NCBI GenBank assembly: GCA_934756675.1
Contig: CAKVLG010000013.1
Coordinates: 1-8,604, forward strand
Origin: an uncultured Clostridia bacterium
GTDB taxonomy: Bacteria; Bacillota; Clostridia; Christensenellales; UBA1242
Reading direction: 5' to 3'
Length of the DNA stretch: 8,604 nucleotides
The notes below the pieces were generated by a model. It searched no databases and was not told the DNA's origin. It saw only the letters and a list, made by a program, of their open reading frames with translations. How positions within the stretch are numbered: the stretch's first letter is position 1; each line of letters starts with the position of its first letter. Position numbers and translations under genes: made by a program. Below are positions 1-5,619 of this stretch, piece after piece.

Positions 1-23
1 TCCGGATTGTAAACGCACAAAAT

Positions 24-47
24 AAAAAACCACCAGAAAACTGGTGG
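24..47 (-). terminator. Rho-independent terminator of tRNA-Leu
   Basis: A 7-bp perfect stem, CCACCAG at 30-36 and CTGGTGG at 41-47, has a 4-nt loop. Read on the minus strand it is followed by six T (24-29), placing it just downstream of tRNA-Leu. The same stem recurs with a different loop at three sites near tRNA-Cys. Bases 1-23 show nothing I can assign. Confidence 0.85.
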
Positions 48-57
48 CTTTCTATAT

Positions 58-144
58 TGGTGCTCATGACCGGACTCGGACCGGTACGCTTGTTACGGCG
101 AGGGATTTTAAGTCCCTTGCGTCTACCAATTCCGCCACATGAGC
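58..144 (-). tRNA. tRNA-Leu (anticodon TAA), CCA encoded
   Basis: The minus strand folds as a class II tRNA of 87 nt. It has a 7-bp acceptor stem (GCTCATG/CATGAGC), discriminator A, encoded CCA (58-60), and a D-arm with the GG pair. The anticodon stem-loop is AGGGA-CTTAAAA-TCCCT, giving anticodon TAA. A long variable arm (CGC...GCG) is the class II hallmark and supports leucine, and the T-stem is ACCGG/CCGGT. The T-loop reads TCCGAGT instead of the usual TTCGAGT, so position 55 is C rather than the U normally converted to pseudouridine. All stems are intact, so I call a functional gene with one odd base. Confidence 0.95.
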
Positions 145-160
145 ATTACCAACTTTTTAT

Positions 161-189
161 ATGATATAACATTTTAAGTAAAAAAGCAA
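161..189 (-). promoter_or_regulatory. promoter of tRNA-Leu
   Basis: On the minus strand TTGCTT (184-189) and TATCAT (161-166) are separated by exactly 17 nt. The predicted start is about 10 nt before the mature tRNA 5' end. The match to the housekeeping-sigma consensus is good but not perfect. Confidence 0.6.
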
Positions 190-226
190 CAGAAAATAAT
201 TATTTTTTTGTTTTAACATAAAATAT

Positions 227-256
227 TTGATTTTCGTGTATAGTTTGTAATATAAT
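227..256 (+). promoter_or_regulatory. promoter of the AbrB-ABC transporter operon
   Basis: TTGATT (227-232) and a perfect TATAAT (251-256) are 18 nt apart. The start of transcription would fall near 263, inside a tandem 9-bp repeat, leaving a leader of about 75 nt before the first gene. No other good -10/-35 pair lies between the divergent tRNA-Leu promoter and this gene. Confidence 0.65.
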
Positions 257-257
257 C

Positions 258-284
258 AAAAGTAGTAAAAGTAAGAAAAGTAAG
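258..284 (+). repeat. three tandem 9-bp repeats at the operon transcription start
   Basis: Three head-to-tail 9-mers are present: AAAAGTAGT (258-266), AAAAGTAAG (267-275) and AAAAGTAAG (276-284). They begin one base after the TATAAT box and cover the expected start of transcription. Position and periodicity make them a candidate operator, possibly for the AbrB-like protein encoded next. That role is inference. Confidence 0.5.
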
Positions 285-337
285 ACGATAAAAACAACAA
301 CTAATTAAATTAAAAAAATTATAACAAAGGAGCAATT

Positions 338-550
338 ATGTCAGATAAAAACGGAAAATATTTGTGGACAACAAAAGTCACAAGTAAAGGTCAAATCGTT
401 ATCCCAAAAGAAGCACGTGATGTCTTTGATATAAGAGAAGGTGATACGTTAATTCTTTTTGGAGATAAAGAAAAGGGGATAGCTATTGCTAAGTATAAAG
501 ATTATGAAGAATTTGCAAAAGCAATATTTAATTTAAAACAAGGTGAATAA
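338..550 (+). CDS. AbrB/SpoVT-like DNA-binding regulator, small
   Basis: This 70-residue protein is little more than one swapped-hairpin AbrB domain. The hallmark run VTSKGQIVIPKEAR is at about residues 15-28, followed by a D-x-F-x-I-R-E-G-D-T turn and a short charged C-terminal helix. Proteins of this family dimerise into a beta barrel that binds DNA, as transition-state regulators or antitoxins. The start is set by AAAGGAG (326-332), 5 nt before ATG. It is the first gene of a three-gene operon: the ATPase gene starts 1 nt after its stop, so a local regulator of the transporter is likely. No toxin-like gene sits beside it, which argues against an antitoxin role. The tandem 9-mers upstream are a plausible target for autoregulation; that is inference. 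Confidence 0.88.
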   Translation: MSDKNGKYLWTTKVTSKGQIVIPKEARDVFDIREGDTLILFGDKEKGIAIAKYKDYEEFAKAIFNLKQGE

Positions 551-551
551 T

Positions 552-1262
552 ATGTTAGAACTAAAAAATTACACAAAAATCTATTCAAACGAAAAGGTTG
601 GAGCAAAAGATATTAATTTAAAAGTAGAAAATGGCGATATTTTTGCATTTATTGGTCACAATGGTGCCGGTAAAACGACGACAATTAAAAGCGTTGTTGG
701 TATAAATGATATTACTAGTGGTGATATTTTGATTGACGGCGTATCGATAAAAGAAAAACCAATCGAATGTAAACAAAAAATTGCTTATGTGCCAGATAAT
801 CCAGATATATACACCGCACTAACTGGCATTCAATACATCAATCTTGTGGCAGATTTTTTTAAGGTAGAAAAAGACAAAAGGAAAAAATTGACAAAAGAAT
901 ATGCCGAAAAGTTGGAACTTGATAAGGACTTAAACAATCCAATTTCAGCTTATTCACATGGCATGCGTCAAAAGCTTGTGTTAATCTCTGCGCTTGTGCA
1001 CTCGCCAAAACTTATGGTTCTCGACGAACCATTTGTTGGTCTTGATCCAAAAGCAAGTTATACTGTTAAAAATATTATGAAAGATTTTGTAGCTAGCGGT
1101 GGTGCAATATTCTTTTCTACACATGTTTTGGAAGTTGCAGAAAAACTTTGCAATAAGGTCGCAATTATAAAAAACGGTGAGATTGTTGTTTGTGGCAATA
1201 TGGCAGAAATAAAGAAAGAAAAATCGCTTGAAAAAGTCTTTTTGGAGAGTGAAAATGCATAA
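552..1262 (+). CDS. ABC transporter ATP-binding protein
   Basis: This 236-residue ATPase subunit powers an ABC exporter whose membrane part is the next gene. Visible motifs are Walker A GHNGAGKT (35-42), an ABC signature variant YSHGMRQ (134-140), Walker B LMVLDEP (154-160) with its catalytic glutamate, the D-loop GLD, and the switch histidine H191 in FFSTH. The whole chain is one nucleotide-binding domain with no membrane segment, the usual length for an ABC-2 type subunit. I chose ATG 552 because AAGGTG (540-545) lies 6 nt upstream. A GTG at 543 in the same frame would overlap that site and lacks its own. It overlaps the permease start by 8 nt, which suggests translational coupling. The substrate cannot be told from sequence. 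Confidence 0.93.
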   Translation: MLELKNYTKIYSNEKVGAKDINLKVENGDIFAFIGHNGAGKTTTIKSVVGINDITSGDILIDGVSIKEKPIECKQKIAYVPDNPDIYTALTGIQYINLVADFFKVEKDKRKKLTKEYAEKLELDKDLNNPISAYSHGMRQKLVLISALVHSPKLMVLDEPFVGLDPKASYTVKNIMKDFVASGGAIFFSTHVLEVAEKLCNKVAIIKNGEIVVCGNMAEIKKEKSLEKVFLESENA

Positions 1263-2814
1263 CATATTTTTGCTTTTAAAAAATAATTTTAACATAATGG
1301 TTGGCAGGCTTGCTGGCAAAAAACAACGCAAGTCAACCACTGTTGCAACGGCAATGCTTATTTTGTTTGGCGTTGGATTGTTTGTGCTCTACACATTGCA
1401 AGCATATACAATGTTCAAAGGCTTTTCGCAGGTGCATGCAGAAAAACTTGCCGTGTTTCATGCGATTTTAACATCGATTTCTGTAATTGTGATTATTGGG
1501 TTGATGCGTACACAGGCAAATGTTAAGTTCAACGATACAGATTTTTTGATGTCTTTACCGATAAAGAAACACGAAATAATCTTAGCAAAAACATTTAGCA
1601 AATATTTGTTTGACTTGTTCTTTGTGACACTTTTATTGTTGCCATACATAGTTTTATATCAAGTTTTTGCTGGTATAAATTATTCGGTACTATTTTTGGG
1701 GTTGTTATTAACTTTATTGTTGCCACTTGTGTCAGTTGCTATTTCTTATATAGTTGATTTTATTGTCAACAGATTGTTTAACAAAACACGAATCGGCTCG
1801 CTATTAAAATCGTTTTTCATTATATTGATATTTGTATTTGTTATGGGTTTAATGCTCATAAAAACGTGTAGCTATGGTATGGCTCTAAACTCTTCGCTTG
1901 AAGAATATTTTGCTGACCGCGTTATCACAAATTACTTATTGAACTTTTTGTTCGCGCCAAACATTGTTAATTGTTTAGTCGTTATTCTTTCGATTTTTGC
2001 AATTTTTGCACTAGGCATAATCTTATATACAATCAACTTTGGCAAGACTTTTGCCAGCTATTCTGCAATCAATAAAACTTTAAAGTTCACTAGTCAAAAA
2101 TCTACACTTTATATGCTCTATAAAAAAGAACTTTATACATATGCAAACACGCCAGCATACATCATTAACACAATTATAGGTGCTATTGTTTTGCTTGTGC
2201 TTTCTATTTATATTGCAACAATGGGGTATAGCGGAATAACAAAACTTTTTGGTATGGAATTGCCAAAAAACTTAATTGTTGGAGTGCTAGCTGTTGCGTT
2301 TGGTGCACTTTGTGCAACTTCGCCAATATCTGCAAGTGCAATTTCATTAGAAGGTAAAAATATGTGGTTGTTAAAGTCTTCACCAATAAATGAAAGGCAA
2401 TTATTTACAAGCAAAGTGCTAGTGCATCTTTCAATTATACAATTGCCATTGCTTGTTGCATCGACACTTGTTAGCATATTTTTAAAGTTAAACTTGATTG
2501 AATGCATTGCAATGTTTATAATGCCAACACTTATGAATCTTATTGTGGTTTATGGGGGATTGCTCATCAACTTGTGGCAACCAGTATTAGATTTTGATGA
2601 CGAAACAAAAGTTGTAAAACAAAGTCTGGCAGTGTTAATTACTATGCTTGGTGGAATGGTTTTATCAATAGTGCCAATAATTTTATACAAAACAACAACT
2701 TTATCGTTAAAATTAATATTTATAATCGCTAGCGGCTTTTATGCATTGCTCCTTGCGATTATAATAATTTTGCTTTATACCGTAGGCGTAAAGATGTTTA
2801 GAAAGATTAGTTAA
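1255..2814 (+). CDS. ABC transporter permease, 12 membrane segments
   Basis: This 519-residue integral membrane protein has about 12 hydrophobic segments by eye: roughly residues 31-50, 66-84, 117-138, 144-168, 184-203, 236-260, 303-323, 340-362, 388-410, 414-437, 457-478 and 486-511. It resembles the large putative ABC exporter permeases of Firmicutes (ABC_tran_2-like family), including the stretch SLEGKNMWLLKSSP at about 364-377. A motif SLPIKKHEIILAK (100-112) is echoed by SSPINERQLFTSK (375-387), as if two half-permeases were fused. One gene may therefore supply both membrane halves, or it may pair as a dimer. The start at 1255 uses GGAG at 1244-1247 and overlaps the ATPase gene. An upstream in-frame ATG at 1228 lies inside the ATPase gene and is less likely. 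Bases 2815-2900 after it show no gene. Confidence 0.9.
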   Translation: MHNIFLLLKNNFNIMVGRLAGKKQRKSTTVATAMLILFGVGLFVLYTLQAYTMFKGFSQVHAEKLAVFHAILTSISVIVIIGLMRTQANVKFNDTDFLMSLPIKKHEIILAKTFSKYLFDLFFVTLLLLPYIVLYQVFAGINYSVLFLGLLLTLLLPLVSVAISYIVDFIVNRLFNKTRIGSLLKSFFIILIFVFVMGLMLIKTCSYGMALNSSLEEYFADRVITNYLLNFLFAPNIVNCLVVILSIFAIFALGIILYTINFGKTFASYSAINKTLKFTSQKSTLYMLYKKELYTYANTPAYIINTIIGAIVLLVLSIYIATMGYSGITKLFGMELPKNLIVGVLAVAFGALCATSPISASAISLEGKNMWLLKSSPINERQLFTSKVLVHLSIIQLPLLVASTLVSIFLKLNLIECIAMFIMPTLMNLIVVYGGLLINLWQPVLDFDDETKVVKQSLAVLITMLGGMVLSIVPIILYKTTTLSLKLIFIIASGFYALLLAIIIILLYTVGVKMFRKIS

Positions 2815-2956
2815 AGATAAAGTGTTTGGTGATGGGCGTTTCTTTTGTAACGTTTTGAATGGGAAATGTAAGTTGTTCACGTTATGGTTGATTTTTAGTC
2901 GTATTGTTTACACTTGTCACGCTGGTTTACCCCCAGCCGATTTTGTGTGGTGCAAT

Positions 2957-2989
2957 AAAAAAACCACCAGCATAACTGGTGGGTTTTTT
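2957..2989. terminator. bidirectional terminator hairpin, unit 1
   Basis: Stem CCACCAG (2964-2970) pairs with CTGGTGG (2976-2982) across a CATAA loop. It is flanked by seven A on the left and six T on the right, so it can terminate both strands. On the plus strand it is the first good terminator after the ABC operon, 150 bases past the permease stop. Confidence 0.85.
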
Positions 2990-2993
2990 ATTA

Positions 2994-3017
2994 TGGAGGC
3001 ACCACCCAGAATCGAAC
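2994..3017 (-). pseudogene. tRNA-Cys 3' fragment, copy 1
   Basis: These 24 bases equal the 3' end of the intact tRNA-Cys: last base of the T-stem 5' strand, T-loop, T-stem 3' strand, acceptor 3' strand, discriminator T and CCA. The 5' side is replaced by unrelated sequence. The T-stem partner would read AGATG against CTGGG and cannot pair, and there is no acceptor partner, so no tRNA can form. Confidence 0.85.
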
Positions 3018-3253
3018 ATCTTTGTTTCGGCTCTCTACCGAACCGCCGATACAAGTACCCATCCAAACTCCACATTTTTAGCAACTTCTGTCAAACAAGA
3101 ACGCGGATAGGAAACCCTTATCCGCAACCTTGTTTGTTTGAATTTATCTAAAAATTTGGGCTTTGGATTGCTTAATGTTTTCCGCTTAAGTATTGTTGTA
3201 TTGTTTGCACTTGTCACGCTGGTTTACCTCCAGCCGATTTTGTGTGGTGCAAT

Positions 3254-3285
3254 AAAAAACCACCAGCATAACTGGTGGGTTTTTT
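3254..3285. terminator. bidirectional terminator hairpin, unit 2
   Basis: It has the same stem and loop as in unit 1 (3260-3266 pairing with 3272-3278), with a six-A run and a six-T run on either side. It lies directly 3' of the second tRNA-Cys fragment on the minus strand. Confidence 0.8.
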
Positions 3286-3289
3286 ATTA

Positions 3290-3313
3290 TGGAGGCACCA
3301 CCCAGAATCGAAC
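3290..3313 (-). pseudogene. tRNA-Cys 3' fragment, copy 2
   Basis: This fragment is identical to the one 296 bases to the left, breaks at the same base, and is joined to the same unrelated 5' sequence. It is non-functional as a tRNA for the same reasons. Confidence 0.85.
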
Positions 3314-3493
3314 ATCTTTGTTTCGGCTCTCTACCGAACCGCCGATACAAGTACCCATCCAAACTCCACATTTTTAGCAACTTCTGTCAAACAAGAACGC
3401 GGATAGGAAACCCTTATCCGCAACCTTGTTTGTTTGAATTTATCTAAAAATTTGGGCTTTGGATTGCTTAATGTTTTCCGCTTAAGTATTGTT

Positions 3494-3611
3494 GTATTGT
3501 TTATACTTGTCACGCTGGTTTACCACCCAGCCGATTTTGTGCGGTGCAATAAAAAAACCACCAGCATAACTGGTGGATTTTTTATTATGGAGGCACCACC
3601 CAGAATCGAAC
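3494..3611. repeat. partial tandem unit copy 3, merging into tRNA-Cys
   Basis: The first 118 bases of the unit recur here: hairpin GCTGG...CCAGC with an 8-nt loop, the terminator, and the shared 24 nt of the tRNA 3' end (3588-3611). After 3611 the sequence continues into the body of an intact tRNA-Cys instead of the 180-bp segment. This copy probably shows the ancestral arrangement. Confidence 0.88.
3551..3583. terminator. terminator of tRNA-Cys (bidirectional)
   Basis: Stem 3558-3564 pairs with 3570-3576. On the minus strand it ends in seven T, four bases after the encoded CCA, and so terminates the tRNA-Cys transcript. The right side is A followed by six T, so plus-strand activity is also possible. 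Confidence 0.88.
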
Positions 3612-3661
3612 TGGGGGTAAAGGTTTTGCAGACCTCTGCCTTACCGCTTGGCGATGGTGCC
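3588..3661 (-). tRNA. tRNA-Cys (anticodon GCA), CCA encoded
   Basis: This is a complete 74-nt tRNA on the minus strand. The acceptor GGCACCA/TGGTGCC is perfect and is followed by discriminator T, the known identity base for cysteine, then CCA. The D-arm carries GCGGTAAGGC, the anticodon loop is CTGCAAA (anticodon GCA), and the T-arm is CCCAG-TTCGATT-CTGGG. A consensus promoter lies upstream and a terminator 4 nt downstream, so it is a single-gene transcription unit. Its last 24 nt are the part repeated twice in the tandem array. Confidence 0.97.
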
Positions 3662-3674
3662 ATAAACAATAGAA

Positions 3675-3703
3675 AATATAACATATTTGTGGGTTACTGT
3701 CAA
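3675..3703 (-). promoter_or_regulatory. promoter of tRNA-Cys
   Basis: On the minus strand a perfect TTGACA (3698-3703), a 17-nt spacer and TATATT (3675-3680) place the start a few bases before the tRNA 5' end. This is the strongest -35 in the window together with the thrS one, as expected for a stable RNA. Confidence 0.85.
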
Positions 3704-3743
3704 TGATTTTCAACCAATTTATATAATCTAATACTATTAATTG

Positions 3744-3772
3744 TTTACAAACTGTTGTCAAAATGTTATAAT
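3744..3772 (+). promoter_or_regulatory. promoter of argS
   Basis: TTTACA (3744-3749), a 17-nt spacer and a perfect TATAAT (3767-3772) preceded by TGT form an extended -10 promoter. Transcription would start near 3779, leaving a leader of only about 16 nt that contains just the ribosome site. There is no room for a T-box, unlike thrS. Confidence 0.8.
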
Positions 3773-3794
3773 TATTTTGCAAGAGGAGAGCTTT

Positions 3795-5555
3795 ATGCAA
3801 ATTAAAAAAATACTTCAAGAAAAATTAACTAATGCATTTATCAAATGCGACTATCCAACAGAGGACGTTCAATTGTCTTTTTCTAATAAACCAGAAATTT
3901 CGGATTACCAATGTAATTCGGCTTTTGTTTTGACAAAAAGATTGAGATTGACTCCAACATTGATTGCAAATCGTATTATCGAGAATATAGACAATAGTGA
4001 GGGGTATTTTGAAATAAATTTTGTCGCTCCAGCATTTATTAATTTTAGACTAACATCAAAAGCATTAAACATAATTGCCAATGATTGCCTAAATGACGAC
4101 AGATTGACATTGCCATTTGATGAACAACAAAAAACAGTTGTTATGGACTATGGTGGTGCGAATGTGGCTAAAACATTGCATGTAGGGCATTTGCGTTCGC
4201 CTATAATTGGTGAAAGCTTAGCACGCTTATATCGTTTGCTTGGTCACAAAGTAATCACAGACACTCATCTTGGCGATTGGGGAACACAAATGGGGTTGAC
4301 ACTTAGCCAACTTAAAGATGATGGCTATTTGGACGAATATTTTGGTGGCAAGAACCACATGCAAATCACTCTCGACACTCTTAATGAAGAATATCCAAAA
4401 GCTTCTAAGAGAAAAGAAGTTGATCCAGAATTTAAAAAACGTGCTCTAGAAACAACCGTGTTGCTTCAAAGAAAAACCGAGCCTTGGTACACTGCATATA
4501 AGTATATAAAAGGAATATCTATCGAAAAAATAAAAGAAAACTATGCTAAGTTAAATTGCTTTTTTGATTTGTGGTATGGCGAAAGCGATGCTGAACCGTA
4601 TGTAAAACAAACAATTGATGCTTTCACTAATCAAAACTTGGCTAGAGTGTCAGATGGTGCGCTCGTTGTTGATGTTGCTCAAGAAGGGGAAAATATTCCA
4701 ACAAAACAATTAGAAGACGGCAGTTGGTTATACAAAAACCCAATGCCACCACTTATGCTTAAAAAGAGTGATGATGCCGATGCTTATGCAACAACAGACC
4801 TTGCAACTATCGTTCAAAGAAACGAAATGTTTAACCCAGACGAAATTATTTATATAACCGACCATCGCCAAGATCAACACTTTATTCAAGTTTTCCGTGC
4901 GGCAAAACTTGCTGGCATTAGTCCTGCGCATCAAGAACTTGTGCACATTAGTTTTGGTACAATGAATGGTAAAGATGGTAAGGCGTTCAAAACGCGTAGC
5001 GGTGATACGATTAAGTTTGAAGACATTATCAACATGATTAAGAAAAGTGCAAACGACAAGCTAATTGAAAACGGCATAGAAAATAACGAAAAACTTGCTT
5101 TGGATATTGGTGTTGCTGCGCTCAAGTTTGGTGACCTTTCAAATGTTGTTAGCAAAGATTATATTTTCGATTTAGATAAATTTATTTCGTTCGAAGGCAA
5201 AACAGGACCATATCTTCAATACACCGGCGCAAGAATAAAATCATTGCTCGATAAATCCGATAAAAAGTTCAAACAAATTAATATCGAAACTCTAGACGAG
5301 AGAAATATCATAATCAATTTAATCAAACTCCTTGAATCTTATGGTATTTGTAAACAAGAAAATAGCTTTAATAGTTTGTGTTTAGCTTGCTATAATTTAG
5401 CTAGCAGCTACTCGAGTTTATATAACAATTGCAAGATACTAACTTGTGATGATGAAAACAGAAGAGGTAGCCTTTTGAGCCTTTCTAAACTTGTGTTAAA
5501 TGCACTTAAACAAGCATTCTATGTTTTAGCAATTGAAATGCCAGACAGAATGTAA
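3795..5555 (+). CDS. argS: arginyl-tRNA synthetase
   Basis: This class I synthetase charges tRNA-Arg with arginine using ATP. At 586 residues it has the family's usual length (E. coli has 577). Domains in order: the ArgS-specific N-terminal domain (about 1-105), the Rossmann catalytic core with the HIGH-type motif HVGH (129-132) preceded by MDYGGANVAKTL, the FKTRSGDTIKF segment (398-408) where other class I enzymes carry KMSKS, and the C-terminal all-helical anticodon-binding (DALR) domain from about 465, opening with TGPYLQYTGAR. The start is ATG 3795 with AGGAG at 3784-3788. An in-frame TTG at 3741 lies within the promoter and cannot be the start. No T-box or other leader control is visible. 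queH follows after 64 bases without a clear promoter and may be cotranscribed. Confidence 0.97.
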   Translation: MQIKKILQEKLTNAFIKCDYPTEDVQLSFSNKPEISDYQCNSAFVLTKRLRLTPTLIANRIIENIDNSEGYFEINFVAPAFINFRLTSKALNIIANDCLNDDRLTLPFDEQQKTVVMDYGGANVAKTLHVGHLRSPIIGESLARLYRLLGHKVITDTHLGDWGTQMGLTLSQLKDDGYLDEYFGGKNHMQITLDTLNEEYPKASKRKEVDPEFKKRALETTVLLQRKTEPWYTAYKYIKGISIEKIKENYAKLNCFFDLWYGESDAEPYVKQTIDAFTNQNLARVSDGALVVDVAQEGENIPTKQLEDGSWLYKNPMPPLMLKKSDDADAYATTDLATIVQRNEMFNPDEIIYITDHRQDQHFIQVFRAAKLAGISPAHQELVHISFGTMNGKDGKAFKTRSGDTIKFEDIINMIKKSANDKLIENGIENNEKLALDIGVAALKFGDLSNVVSKDYIFDLDKFISFEGKTGPYLQYTGARIKSLLDKSDKKFKQINIETLDERNIIINLIKLLESYGICKQENSFNSLCLACYNLASSYSSLYNNCKILTCDDENRRGSLLSLSKLVLNALKQAFYVLAIEMPDRM

Positions 5556-5619
5556 AAAACGCAAATTACATGTAGTTTTTATTAAAAAACTGCAAATTTT
5601 ATGCAAAAATGGAGAAAAT

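Larger units (their letters stand above)
2901..3197. repeat. tandem unit copy 1 (about 297 bp)
   Basis: This is the first of two full direct repeats. It contains, left to right, a small hairpin GCTGG...CCAGC (2921-2937), the terminator hairpin, the last 24 nt of tRNA-Cys in minus orientation (2994-3017), then a 180-bp segment absent from the intact tRNA-Cys locus. That segment has two further inverted repeats, at 3020-3055 and 3092-3136. I see no convincing protein gene. Frames crossing it are artefacts of the tRNA and terminator sequence. Confidence 0.9.
3198..3493. repeat. tandem unit copy 2 (296 bp)
   Basis: This direct repeat of the preceding unit differs only at a few bases: the first bases, the loop of the GCTGG hairpin and the length of an A-run (6 instead of 7). 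The 180-bp segment that follows the tRNA fragment appears identical base for base to copy 1. Near identity points to a recent duplication or continuing recombination between copies. Confidence 0.9.

Noticed and set aside
981..1340. Minus-strand frame of 119 codons
   Set aside because: It is antisense to the ABC ATPase and permease genes, with no ribosome site and no family resemblance.
2837..2895. Inverted repeat TAACGT/ACGTTA after the permease
   Set aside because: Only six pairs across a long loop with no T-tract; the strong hairpin at 2964 is the better terminator.
2978..3073. A second kind of tRNA made by the insert joined to the tRNA-Cys 3' end
   Set aside because: A hairpin TTCGG-TAGAGAG-CCGAA sits at roughly anticodon-arm distance, but position 33 is not T, the T-stem cannot pair and no acceptor or D-arm forms.
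2901..3611. CRISPR array
   Set aside because: Only two full repeats of 296 bp are present, with no short regularly spaced repeats, variable spacers or cas genes.
2822..3706. Plus-strand frames of 70-110 codons across the repeat region
   Set aside because: They run through terminators and the antisense of tRNA-Cys, lack ribosome sites and share peptides only because the DNA is repeated.
3741..3794. N-terminal extension of ArgS by 18 codons
   Set aside because: It would start with TTG inside the argS promoter, and a good ribosome site fits ATG 3795.
5550..5591. Terminator or preQ1 riboswitch between argS and queH
   Set aside because: There are A/T-only inverted repeats (ATGTAA/TTACAT and AGTTTTT/AAAAACT), but no G/C-containing stem with a proper T-tract and no recognisable preQ1 aptamer core.
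5533..5619. N-terminal extension of QueH by 29 codons
   Set aside because: It overlaps the end of argS, lacks a ribosome site and adds residues not typical of the family.
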